The notes under the pieces were generated by a model, which saw nothing but the letters and a program-made list of their open reading frames with translations, had not been told where the DNA came from and did not search any database. Both the position numbers and the translations under genes were made by a program. Source: Oikopleura dioica (lineage: Eukaryota; Chordata; Appendicularia; Copelata; Oikopleuridae). From it: a DNA stretch of 64,000 nt. Where the stretch lies: NCBI GenBank assembly GCA_907165135.1, contig OU015566.1:2668501-2732500 (forward strand), given 5' to 3'. This document shows, piece after piece, positions 31,484 through 43,801 of the stretch. Each line of letters opens with the position of its first letter. Position 1 is the stretch's first letter.

Positions 31484-34400
31484 TCAAAGAGAAAAAGCAG
31501 CTAAGAGCCCCTGGAATCCAGCATTATAGTCGATTGCCACCTCATTCGCGACATAATCCGATCGATCATTGACGAAAACATCAGTCAGTGTTCTTGGGCC
31601 TCCACAGAGAGCTCCATAGAGAGTCCAGTGATTTGGACCGGAAGAGTGGAAGTTATTCCAGCCACAAGCATTGGGGTAAGGAGGACAGCTTGAAGCGGTA
31701 TGGTGGGGTGAGTGGGGCGATTTCGGACCATGACCGACGACGAGAGAGGCTTGGATTCCGTCGATCACCGGATGTCCGTTTGGTCCGTTTCCAAGAACGT
31801 AATCAAGCTGGCTCTTTGCGAAGGTTCCGTATTGAGCAGAAAGACCAAGATCGGAAGCCACCTGAAAGAATTAACAAAATTGGCATCATGGAAGACTCAC
31901 CTTGAGAATGAAGCCTGCATTGCACGCATGTCTCGCAGATCCCCATTCTTGAATATGCACAAGACCTCCTGGAGTTGAGGGTCTGTTTTGTAGGGCATTG
32001 TAGAATTGTTGGATCTTGGCTGAATAAGTGCTTGCATCAGAATCGCCAGCAAGAGTCAGGACATCGTACATCATGACATTTGCGCCCTCTCCCTTGTTGT
32101 CCCATGAAAATTCACTTGCCGAACCTGGATTGAAGGAAGAAAAGAGAGATTTTGCCTGCGCAACGTCGGAGTTAAATGATGCACTATCGACAACGTAGCT
32201 CGCTCGGGCAATGGAAGCTCCAGCAAAAACGATTTCATCGTTGTATCCAGACCAGGAATCGTAAAATGGAGAGGCGCCGACAATGTTTTCGGAGTATTTG
32301 CCAAGATTGGTTGTTGCAAAATCAAGCAGCTCACGCGCCCTGCTGAGGAGATCCGCTGCATAAGCAGGATCAGAGTCGTAGAAAACTAGCGCAGCAGTGG
32401 AGAAAAGTGATGAAACTCCAGCGGCAAGGTCTGATCCAGGGTTTGAAGGGGTGATCTTCACAGCTGGTCGAACCATGTTCATTTCTTCAGGGCGATCCCA
32501 GAAAGCGTGGTCGAGATTGCCATCACCGACTTGAGCGTACAACTCGTTGGGCGCGATATGGCATCGGACAAAATAATCGACTCCCCATTTGAACACTCGG
32601 AGGGCATTTTCATACTCACCGGCGGCTTCATATCCGGCTTTGTATTGATGAAGACCCCATCCGAGAGTTTGCATGGCCATTGAAGCTGGGAAATGAAATT
32701 TGACGAAATCACCAGCGTCGTAAAATCCACCAGTAAGATCGACTCCGACATCGCAACCATCAGTGATAGTGGCGTCTCCTCGCCAAGGGACGCGATGCCA
32801 GGCGGGCAAGGGACCTGCCATTTGGGCTTCGTAGAAGAGGATGCTCTTCTCAAGAGCACCTTGATAGTCAAGCCAGCTTGTAGAGCCAACGGAAGTCTGA
32901 GCAGGACTTGGAGGAAGAACTCCCTGAGGGCCGTTGCAGTCTTGTGGACCAGTTGTGGTGGTGGTCGTTGTTGTTGTCGTTGGTGGACCTGTGTAAGGCG
33001 TTGTGGTGGTCGTTGTCGTTGTTGTAGTTGTTGTTGGCCCTTGGGTGGTAGTCGTCGTTGGTGGGAAGTTTCCATCAGGATAGACGCCGTCTGGCAGACA
33101 GACCTTTAGGCTGTTTGGTAGGAGTGCAGTTAGTGACGCCTCTGTTACGTAAGAAGAAGCAACTTGACCCTCGAAGACGAATTCGATCGGGTTGACGTTC
33201 CACTTGTTGTCGAAAAGCATATCCCAATTCAGCGCTTCTGACGCAGTTACAGGGTCTTTTATAGAGTTTCATTTAGGATCATTCGAAAATAAAAACTTGC
33301 GGTAAAACTCAGTCCTGGATTGTTTACGGTATTACCCCATGTTTCGATCGAATTCACGGGCCATTTGAAATTGACCTTCACCAAAAAGGTATCTGTCATG
33401 CCAGTAAGCGGGATATTCGGACGGGCTTGGAAGTGATAGTTTCCTGAGTTTTCCCAGAAATTCGTGATTTCCATCGAATATTGCTCCGAGGACAAAGAGA
33501 AACAGTTAAGATCGCCAGAAGTACTCGTTGTTGTAGTTGTTGATGGACCAGGGGTCGTTGTTGTCGTCGTAGTTGGACCAGCTGGTGTAGTGGTTTTTGT
33601 TGTCGATGTTGATGTTGGACCTGTCGTAGTCGTGGTTGAAGTTTGTGTTGTAGTTGTGGTCGTCGTAACCTATGAAAGGATATACTAAGTAAAAGAATAG
33701 CTACAAATTCTGCTGCCAAATCCTTTCCTGACTGGTGATATCGAGAATCCAGGGGACGATCGAAGACACTTTTGTGAACACTGATGGTCGATTTGGCCCG
33801 ACACATCCTAAAAATGATAAAGAAAAATCGCTGATCGATGATTCACCTGAAGTTCCCCAAGATAAAAGACCGGAGAGAACGGGTTTGCCGCCCATATCGC
33901 AAACAAGAGGGCTTCCAACATCACCATTGCAGATGTCCTTTGTTCCGTCAAACATTGAATCAGGAACACCAGCGCAGAACTCTGAGTTCTCATTTATATT
34001 TCCATACCCGAGCCCGGCGCAGTAGTTATTCGGAAAGTAGTTGACCGGAGAAGCATGAAGATTTTGAAGATTCTCAGATGCGGCTCTTATCGATCCCCAG
34101 CCGGAAACGTAGCACATAGCACCATCTTCCGGCATATCATTTGAGATGCAAGCTGGTTCGTAGACTGATTGACCCGATGTAGTGATTTTTCCAATATTGA
34201 TCAAGCAAGCATCATTTCCAGTCCACTCGCCAAATTTGAGGTAATCGTCATGGATGAAAATGTTGCTGCTGGTTATCGTGATTTCGCCGGCATCGTAGTT
34301 TTGAAGGTTGAAATCTCCAACTTTTGCGATGATCGTGTTCCTGTTATCACAGCATTGGGCAGAAGTGAGGACCCAATCAGGAGAATCAGCATTGTTTTTG

Positions 34401-35440
34401 CTGATAAGAGCACCTGAGCAGATGAATTCTCCGGTTGGGTCGAAGAGGGGTACTTGCCATCGATAGGTCTCTCTAGAAATAAGTCATCAAAAGTGATCTT
34501 TGTTGAAGTTTACCTAGGAGCTTCAGATCCTCCAAAAATCTTGGGCCCAGGTCTTCCCTTGACGGATCCATAGCCAGCGGGGTCTAGGGGATTGTGACAC
34601 GTCATCTGATTAGGCAAATGCGCTCCATTATCCTCCCACGTAGGGGGCGCGACGGGGGCATTCGTCGTTGTCGTCGTGAATGTTGTTGTCGTGGTCGATG
34701 TCGTTGTAGTTGTTGGCTGAGGAGCTTCATCCCAATCCGGCGTTTGAAGATATCGCTGATAAAGATAGCATTTTGAGTAGTCCGCTTCTTCGAAACCAAA
34801 ATCATCGTCAGCCATTGTGGCGATTCCCACATTCGAAAAACACTGGTAGTAGTCATCATGCACTACATTTGAATTTGGCGGATCAAGTGGATCGAAATCG
34901 GGGTCAACTCCGCTCATAGTGAAAAAGAATCGATCTTTTCCTTTTGTTAGGAAATCGCCTTCGAGGAATCGTGATCGTCGGAATTGAACAACTGCAGCTT
35001 CCTTGGTTTTGGATCCGTCGGCGGGGAGCTCGTAGTACTGTGCTTCGGTGAAGTAGTTATCATCGGTACGATCCCAGACATTGATGGTGATGGTTCCGTC
35101 GCCGATTGCACGGAGGATCGGCCGTTTACAGTAAGTTCTGTCGAATCTAAAGAGAAAGGAAAGAGGTAAAAAGAAGAGTCAAGAAAAACCTGAGCATGCC
35201 AACATATCCATCCTCTTTGTTCAAATACGGCAAGCCCCATTTCAATGCAACCATCTGCGCCGTGAAAGAAAATTCACTCTTCCCCATGTCTTTGTACATG
35301 ACATTATCTCCCCGCCCGAGCCAATCAAACGAACACGAATTTTTGCAAAGCATCGTCGACTCTGGTTTTGTTCCATCTTCGTAGCAAGAGCCCTTGTTCC
35401 AAGCCCTTGCGGATGCGAGAACGCAGCCTAATATCTTCAT
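31484..35440 (-). CDS. GH9 cellulase fused to CBM2-like and pseudo-trypsin domains
   Basis: Exons 35440-35190, 35146-34514, 34472-33847, 33807-33728, 33669-33297, 33255-31901 and 31861-31484 sum to 3696 nt, one open frame of 1231 residues. Order: an N-terminal Cys-containing domain (not recognised), a Thr linker, a trypsin-fold domain (KIFGGSEAP start) with TSAQC for TAAHC and GDVGSP for GDSGGP, so His57 and Ser195 are lost; a Thr/Pro linker; a CBM2-like cellulose-binding module (FKWPVNSIETWG); a second Thr linker; then a GH9 endoglucanase with YDAGDF, SPHHTASSC and NEVAIDYNAG, so its catalytic residues are intact. A GA-AG intron (33727-33670) joins trypsin and linker; if it is not spliced, the trypsin part ends eight codons later at TAG. 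Likely secreted, acting on tunic or house cellulose. Confidence 0.82.
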
Positions 35441-35684
35441 TTCTCTCTTTTTTCTCTGACTTCTGCAATAATCGAAAGAAAACTCACTTATCAAGCTTGA
35501 TATTTCTCGGCCAAAGCGTCGGACATGCGATATCAAGTCGGAGATGAAATTGATTTGCGGTATATTTTGATGAAAAATCAAAATCTATTTTTAGTTGGAA
35601 CATCAGAGTTATGAAAAAGGGGAAAAAACTAATTGAGAACAAGCTTTTATATTTACAGAAATATACAAAATTTCAATTTCAACT

Positions 35685-37084
35685 TTATATAAAATGCAGA
35701 TTTTCTCTTTCCTTCAGCCTCGTCGACCTATTATCGAACCACTGAAGCCATCTTTTCGGATGAGTCACTCTCCTCCGCGAAGTCTGCCGACAAAGTTGAT
35801 CTTGTCGAGAAATGATCGCCGTCAAAATCGACATGATTTTGGTCGATGTTGTCGCGGAATTGATCTGATTCAAGAAAAGTGGCGGAATGTCGCTGTTTTC
35901 AAGCGAGCTTCCTTGTGGGAGATAACAAGGACGAAGTTTTGATTTTCGATCTTGATCGGCAAAAACATGGGTGATCAGCTTGTTGAATTTTTCGATGATA
36001 CGGCTTAATACAGGTTGAGATCTTAATTTTTTTCTCTTCAACCTTTGAAGACTTTGATTTCCTCCAACTTGCTCTCTTCTTTTGATAAGCAATTCATATC
36101 TTCTCTTCACTGTTTCGATAAAACCGACCTTAACCCTTTGCTTTTTCTTCTTTTTCCGACTCTGTCTCTTTTTCCTTGTCGTTGTGGTTGTAGTTGTCGT
36201 TGTTGTTTTTATTTGCGATCTCCATTCAAGGTCGAAGCCATAGTGCTTCCCGGAATAGCCTTCGAAATAGACCCCTAAGTTGCCCGAATCGACATTTGTC
36301 CAATTCATGAATTCATTATCCGCTATTCGACGGTTCGAATATTTTCTAAAAATTCAAAAAAAAAAAATTTTCTGCGAAAAAAAATTCGAATTTGGGGACA
36401 TTTTTCTTAGGGAACCGTTTCTTGGCAAATCCAGCCAAGTTCTTTGTGTCCATCATAGAGCTGAATATTATCAAACAAGCAATTTTGAGTTACCTTGAGT
36501 TCCATCTTTTTGATCCGAAACTCGATCGGTTCTGGAGATGTGACAGTGTACATACATCCGAATCCAGCGGCGTAAGGGTGCTCTGATGAGATTTCACCGG
36601 AGGTACTTTAGAGGGTTAAACGCGTTAAACTGATCAGATGGCCGTTAGATTTTGTTTGGTCAATAAGAAAATTGCGTAAATGAAAAATTTGATTGATAAA
36701 AAATTATCCACCCAAGCGATTTTCCAAAAACGTTTTCAAATTTATTTGAAAAGCAAACATCAATATTTCTAACAAAAAAAAAGTTTTTTCATAAGTTTGT
36801 CGAAAAAATTATTTTAAAGTTCAACCTATCCTATCCCAATTACCACAATGCTGCATTGGGAGAACATCCGGTGCACTTTCGGCAGAATTATCAACTTGTT
36901 CGAATTGAATTCGTTTTATTTGCACTCAACACTGTCAAAAAATACCTTTATTAGCCAGGTCATAGATTTCCTGAAGAATTCGATCCGTTCCTGTATCTTT
37001 TGCCGCTGTCGACCCAGAACTAAAAGAGGGAATCGCTGCTGACACCCTTAGCAGTCCAAAAAGACAGAACCAATCGACTCTCAT
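35685..37084 (-). CDS. Secreted CUB protein with Lys/Arg-rich tail
   Basis: Exons 37084-36946, 36894-36844, about 36605-36417 and 36345-35685. Signal peptide MRVDWFCLFGLLRVSAA, then one CUB domain (CGTSGEISSEHPYAAGFGC, NCLFDNIQLYDG, NVDSGNLGVYFEG), a Thr run, then a strongly basic tail (RKKRQSRKKKKKQRVK) and a helical C-terminus. Two joins have no clean GT-AG solution: the CUB start needs GT-AA or TA-AG at 36844/36605, and the middle needs GG-AG near 36416. Either unusual introns or small errors are present. Function unknown; extracellular. Confidence 0.6.
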
Positions 37085-37924
37085 CGACTTCTTTTTCTGC
37101 TTCTCTTGTTAGAAAATCACTTTTGCTTCTTCAGAAATTTTGAATAAGCGACAAAAAATTGCAAAATTTTATTCCGAACACGTTTACTTTTTCGAGCGTA
37201 AACTTTCATGATAACGGTACAGCGCCACCAGCGCAAATCCGCGGGTACCAGCGCGCGCGGTTCAGTATTTCTGGTTTTCTAGAATTTGTCTGATGACCTT
37301 TTGGCTGGAAAAGAATGAGGTTATTCGAAGCAATATTTGATTGAGTAAACTTAAGGGTATCTCAAAGAATTGCTCATGGGAAGCAACAGTTGCTCATATT
37401 TGACCTCCAGCGCCAAATCAAAAAGACAAATCTTTTATCTAAAAAAATGAGAGCAGTAGGCTTGCTCCCCTTGCTAAATGCCTTTACAATCGAGCATGGA
37501 AGTTCGAAAGGCGAATTTACAATAAGAGGTAGTAAAGAGCACACACGGCATGTCTAAATTCGGGGAACTCTTCAAAAGTGAATATTTCAAAAAGAGTCCT
37601 AAAATAGTTGCCCGGAAATCCACAGAAGCCTCATAAATATTCATTTTTAAAGACGTAGAGATGGTTTTATATTAACAATCGCGTGCACTTTTTGGCCGAA
37701 ATCGGGTGGGAAAATCGATCAAAAAGGAAAATTATGTATTTTTTTCAAAAATTTTTCGTTGAAAAGATACAGCGAAAACGGCATCTGAATTTTTCCACAC
37801 GTTTCGGAACGTATACCTGTTTTCTCCACGTAAAAACAAATAGTTGCCAAAACAAGGCCCCTTGTTTAGAGGAGAAAACAGCTTTGCTGGCCTCAAAACT
37901 GGTTTTGCATAATTTTCTGTTTAG

Positions 37925-40900
37925 GGGGCGATGCGGCCTTTGACTCCATCGGCGGTTTTCTTTGGGCTGATGGACGCCAGGTGAGTTCTTTTTTATCATC
38001 TGTCTGAGCTTGAAGACGCTTTTTGACTCAAAAATTGATATTGACGGAAGTCCATTTTTTTCAGTTTCACCTTGGAGATGGATCACTCGAAGTGTACGCA
38101 GAAGATACGGTATCCGGAAGGTTCGTTCGTTTACAATTAAATAATTATCACAGACCCCAAATCCGCCTCTCCAACGTGAATTTTGCTCTCCCGAAATAAG
38201 GATAATAACTTTTCGAAAAGCTTGTTTTTTAAATCTTTCTTCAAATTAAGGGATGAATTCGGCGACTATGAACTTTTACGATGGCGAGCAAAGGCGGAAA
38301 ATGAGGAAGAGGAAATTTTGGTCGAATTTTTCATCAGAAATTATGAAAAAAGAGACATCATCGTTTTTGAACAACATTTTATGTAAGTTGGCGAAATTCG
38401 AGCGCGAAAAAACGCGCTGATCCGTCTAAAAACGTGATTTTTTTATCGGGCGAATTCAATAGCTCCGGACACGATAGCCAAGCTGTTAGCGAAGAAGACG
38501 GGATGGATACGATTTGCACCGCTTTTCCGATGATTCGCGTGCCTAAGCTTTGGTTCAGCAAAATTGATTTTTGAGCCGGATTTTCACGATGATGTTGAAC
38601 TTGAAGGTTAGGAAGATGAAGGATTTGGATATATAACGCCGGGAGGAAATATGATGGGAAAGGCTTAAATTTCGTGCTTTTTTTCGAATTGAAGAAAATA
38701 ATGCTAATCCCGGTTAATAAAGGTGCAACACGTATCTCGTTTGGGCCGTGGCATGATCTTCCAGAAACGCTCTCCGAAAACGGTGCGGCTTACGGTTAGA
38801 TTATCCGCCTCACACTTTCTCTTAGAAGCGACCTTCATGGACGGACGTGAAGGTGGATTTGCGACCATTTTTACGAAAGATTTCTCGACTGTTTGGACTT
38901 CTCTATCCGAGCCGATGTCTCAATACATCCAGATTCTCACCGATCCAATCACGAATCAACAAACAATGTCTTTCGGAACCATGGGAGGTGTTAAACACAT
39001 TCCAGCTGGCCACATCACTAGAACCGTCCTGGTCGGAGGCGATGGAATCAAAGAAGGAATCGAAAACTGGGGCGAGTTTTTCAGAAAATTTCACGAAAAA
39101 AGTTCGGCAAAAAGAGACGCGTTCCTCGAAATGCGATACTTGGGATATTATACAGACGCCGGAGCTTATTATTATTATAACACGGAGCCAGGGCTGAATT
39201 ATGAAGAAACTTTTGATTATATACGGTAAGAAGGGAGGAGTTTCGAAGGAAATCATTAATCCCCAATCTTCCGCCACACTTTTTCTTTTAGAAAATACGC
39301 CGATGAAACCAGTTTTCCGATCCGATTCGCTCAGTATGACTCTTGGTTCTACCCCCATGGCGAGGGAAATGGATTGCTAGAATGGGAAATTCGAACTGAC
39401 GATGGATACTTTCCGAGTAAAAACTTGAAGTACTGTATGGAATGTTATGTTCTTTAGACGGCGGCGAGGCAGCATATGCAAATCACAATGTCCCAATAGT
39501 GGCCCACAACCGGTGGTTTGGACCGGACGCGGTTTATGCCAAAGAAAACGGGGGCGATTACGATTGGGTTCTTGAAGACAATAGAAAACGTGATAAAATG
39601 CAAGATTTTCCATTTTATTTATGTTATTCAAATCACGGAAAAAGAGTCGATCTTCCAATAGGCCCACCAGGCTCTGGAGTAGGACCATATTCATTTCCCA
39701 GTAAAACGAATCAGAAAGGAATAAATTTTTGATCTGTTTAGACGACACGAGTTTTTGGCCGGATTTTCTGGCTAATCGGCGCCAATGGGGGCTCAAAACG
39801 TACGAGCAAGATTGGATGGACGTTCAAATAAATAGAATGAATGCGACTCAACAAGACCTTGCTCTCGGAAGGTAAAGACTCCCTCTTCTTCGATGAGTCA
39901 TTGTGACTCATAATTTATAAGTCATAATTTATGAGTTATATTTTATGAGTCATAATTCATGACTTATAAAATATAAGTTATATATTATATAACCCATAAA
40001 TTATGAGTCATATTTTATGAATCATAATTCATGAGTCATAATTTATGACTCGTCATGATATGAGTCTGTAAGACGATAACTACGCTTCAATTTACTTTTG
40101 AATAACAATTTTCAGAGATAACTGGCGGCAAATGGACTGGGCTGCTGAGCTGAAATACCTGGATATACAATACTGTCTTACTCTTCCACGTTTCGTCCTG
40201 TTTTCAACTGAACTTGACAACGTCTCCCACGCTCGTGGCTCGCCAGATTATGCTTACAACTTCCTCCAGTGGAATATCGGCTTTCAGTCGCTCTGGGGAG
40301 AGGCTGCCGGTCTCGCTGTTTTAAAAGTATTGAGAAAAACGGGACGAAAAAAATCGGGATGAGAATATTTTCAGGACACGTTCCACTCGGTTCATGTCCA
40401 GCCGGAAGTAGAGGCGGATGGAGATGTTCCAGGCGACATTTTCAATGAACATTTTCCGGATTTACATGCTGCTGTTTCCACTTTTTCCTCCGGTTAGTTC
40501 GAAGACCGTCTTAGAGGGAGAAAAAAGCGTTGAGGATTATTTCAGCTTATGAAGAGATAAAGTAACTGATAAGAATCTAGGGCGTTATGTTTTTTTTCAG
40601 GCCCGGTTGTTCCTGGAGATCGAATCGGCTTCGAGGAAAGGGGTTCTTAATCCTTTTTAAAAATCATAATTTTCACCATAAAATCATGGCCACCCTCGGC
40701 AAGGATCGTCTTCTCATCGACAAAAGCATCAACTCCGACGGCCTCATCCTCCGCCTCGGCAACTCCATGAAACCTATCAACTCCGAAATGCAGCGAAAAG
40801 CGCGAAATGACTGGGACGGCCCAGCCAGCCAAGAGCCAGGAGAAAATCTCCACATCTTCGGAAACCGATTCGGCGCTCAAATTTGGTCGGCAAAGTCGAC

Positions 40901-41772
40901 ATTCGGGAAATTTGAAGGATCAGCTGTTTTGTACGCGAGTTTGCTGGAGGAGTATGAAACGAATGCCGAAGATTTGGAAATGGACTCTGAAAGGAACGGG
41001 CTAAAATTAAAGGGGATACAAGGAAGGAAATTCAGGACAATTTATATTTGAGATAAACACAGTGCCGCCCTGTTTTTTTCTTCTTTACAAAATAGTTTTA
41101 AAAAGAAGAATTTCTTTCTTTTTTGCTGCAAATGCGACATAATCCGTTATAAAAAGTTTAATTTTGAGCTAACAACTCCCGTTTGAATAAAAAAAAATTG
41201 AAAAATCATTTGAGTCAAAATTTCATTTTTTTTTTCAATTTTTTTGAGTCAAATCTCAATTTTAGCCTTCAAAAAGCTATATTTTCGAAGGATATCCCGA
41301 ACAAAATTTAGAAGTTCGTCTATCCGCCGCATCAATCAAATTGCCAGGGACGGGGATAAAAGCTCACTTTTGAAAATACATCTGTTCGATTTGCATGAAA
41401 TTCGTTATCGCGCACGTGTTGCGCTCAATCCCTGCTCAAGTGGCGAACCGGTGGGGATTGTTGTATTCGGCGCCGATTAAATGCTTTGAAAATGGAAAGA
41501 AGCTTGTCATTTTTGGGGAGATGGGCAAATGGAGTTATCTCAGTCCGCAAGTCAGGAAGTCTTTTTTGTTTTCCTAGGTATAATTCTATTTCTAGAGAAT
41601 CAAGCAAATAAACGATTATGGGAGCTTCTTGACGATAGAACTTTTCGGTGCGATTGGAGAGGAAATTGAGTTTACAACTGGACGATTTTCTGAAAATGAA
41701 GAAATTCAAATTGAAGTTCAGTCGATCAAATTCGATCGCTCTCAAAAGAAAATGCTCTATTTTTACGAATAA
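37925..41772 (+). CDS. Large glycosidase-like protein, family not named (5' end unclear)
   Basis: Exons 37925-37980, 38065-38120, 38251-38382, 38463-about 38571, 38723-38794, 38826-39225, 39292-39416, 39458-39700, 39742-39871, 40116-40326, 40375-40492, 40601-40635, 40704-41051 and 41266-41772 (with a further small intron near 41570). Conserved-looking core: LGYYTDAGAYYYYNTEPG, FAQYDSWFYPHGEG, PIVAHNRWFGPD, YEQDWMD and LKYLDIQYCLTLPRF. Asp/Trp-rich motifs on successive strands suggest a TIM-barrel glycosidase; this is inference, and the family resembles large uncharacterised eukaryotic proteins. Intron 40636-40703 is GA-AG (joins GDRIGFE to DRLLIDK). Problems: a frame break at about 38570-38720, an in-frame TGA at 41371-41373, and an AATAAA at about 41186 that may end the transcript at 41051. 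The exon upstream of 37925 was not found. Confidence 0.6.
39893..40070. repeat. ATGAGTCATAAT palindromic tandem repeat
   Basis: About ten degenerate copies in both orientations of ATGAGTCATAATTTATGAC within an intron (39872-40115). Each unit contains the AP-1-like heptamer TGAGTCA. Confidence 0.75.
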
Positions 41773-41903
41773 ATAGCGAAAATACGGCAAAACGGCTTTT
41801 TATTGGCTCTGAGGAAATTTTGAACCCTCTGATTAGCCGAAATTTCTTCCCATTTTTGGCTTGAATCTTGAATTTGTACATTTTATTTCAATATTTGAGG
41901 CAG

Positions 41904-43801
41904 TTAAAAGCTCTCGCTGGAATTTCCTAGACTTTCTGTGATTGTTTTGGGTGGCTCGTCGGATGATCTTGGCGAGCTTGAGAAAATTGCCGCTCTTCCA
42001 GTGTAGTGACTTTGTTCGAAAACCGCATTGAAATTCCAGAAATACCCGGCGACCAGTCCAAAAATTGCAATCAAGGAAGAGATAATGAGGTGAACTATTA
42101 GGGCTTTATCTAGAAAAAGGGATTAGCTACTATTGCAAAATTACAGGAGAAAAATACCTATGGTTCGAAGACAATTGCTAGTAAACGGCGTTTGTATCAA
42201 ATAAGTCTCGTTTCTTGGTTGAATCAAGTCGTCATAAAAATCCACCTTTTTCTCGAGACAGTTCATAATGTAGCTTGGATCATCGGGGAAGGTCAACACC
42301 GCGAAAATACGGACGGCGTGAACCACGAGGATTGAGAAAATAATCAAAACCATAAAAAAGAGGCGAAGATGCTCGTTAATCGTATCCACGAGTTTCCAGT
42401 AAGGAATCACGTGACGCAGGAAGCGGATGAAGGAAATCAGGGCGAAGACGACCATGATGACGCTTTTTACTAAAAAGCGATTGACACCCTTATTAATCAC
42501 CATTTTCTCATACCTGTAACGAGCCAGCTATCTTCTCCGACAAATTTATCAACATAAAAATATTGGGCAAAGCTCTCAGCTGCATCTTCAAGCAAAAAGC
42601 TCAAAATATCTCGCCAATATTTCAGTTTTTCGTAGACGTTTTCGTCTTGCAAATTGCCTTCGTCATCTTGAGCGCTGGAAATTCTAGCGTTGACGACATT
42701 TGGGCGAAGTGGATTGATTGTTTGGCGAATTATTGGGACGTTCGGTCGAACCTGAACTCAGGGAGATACCCTTAAGAAGAGGGGTTGTTGAGCCCTACCT
42801 GTCTGACAGCAATGACACCAAGAGCGAAAGCTTTGACATTTGCTGTTATCAAAAAGGTGAACATAACAGGAAAGATCTTCCAATCTTTAAAAGCATCAAA
42901 ACCTTTCTGCTTCCCCCAATAGTCAAAAAAACATGTGATGCTTTCCTAAGTGAATCCGATTGTCAAACATCTTAGACAACGCGAGATCGTTAAAATATTT
43001 CGTGTCAAAGAAAATGTCGAAGAAATCCGCCATCAGAACCGGAATGACTGTGAAGAAAATGACGATTCCAACGATCCAGCGGGGCAGACATCGTAATTTG
43101 TTGAATAAACAGTTTTTTGAATAGGGCCATTCTGGATTTTGTCGTTTCACCTTGTTTTAAAATACATCAATTAAAGCGAATGACATTTTTAATTTTTATT
43201 TATGAGTTCAAAAACGTATAGAAAGGCCGACTTAGAGTCAGTATTTATAACCTTGTTAAACTTAATCCAAGCCGGCTGGCCATAAAACGCGAAATCAAGG
43301 AAGAAAATGTCTGGTTAGGACATGAGATTTTCATTAGTAATAAATTCTTAACACGTAATTACGCAAATAAGTGATTACCTTGACCCAGCTGCGGTAGATA
43401 TTGATGATAGAAACTGTGGATATGAGGGTTGTGATGACGAAATTTACCCAAAGGACGACGCGGAAAATCTTTTTTTAGGCTCACATTTTTTTCTGTAAAT
43501 AAATTCTCAATGTTTCAACATTAGGAATCCTAACCCTAACTCTAACATAAAATGATGTAGGCAAAGTCAATCGAAAGAAAATAAATAAGAAAAATATAAT
43601 TTTGCAATACACAGTTTTATGGGATTTCTGGCGACCAGAATTGTCAATTTTTGGTCGACCATTTCGGCAAAAATTTTGAGAAAATTTTGAATCAATTTAG
43701 AAAGATGATAGAGAACCTTTCCTGAACATAATTCGGTGGCTCAAAAACTTTGCATTGATTCTGGCAAAGTTCATCAATCTTTTCTTTTATCAAACTCATA
43801 T
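41904..43801 (-). CDS. Multi-pass membrane protein, unknown
   Basis: Likely start MSLIKEKIDELCQNQC at 43801. Hydrophobic exons follow: VVLWVNFVITTLISTVSII (about 43475-43385), FFLDFAFYGQPAW, WIVGIVIFFTVIPVLMADFF, FPVMFTFLITANVKAFALGV, then a loop RDILSFLLEDAAESFAQYF, then SVIMVVFALISFIRFLRHV, LFFMVLIIFSILVVHAVRIF, an extracellular-type loop with Cys and an N-glycosylation site (RNETY), and LIVHLIISSLIAIFGLVAGYF before a Ser-rich tail ending at 41904. At least six spans. The LEDAAESFAQ segment loosely recalls XK-related scramblases, but this is too weak for a name. The early exon joins (43725-43475) are not certain. Confidence 0.6.
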
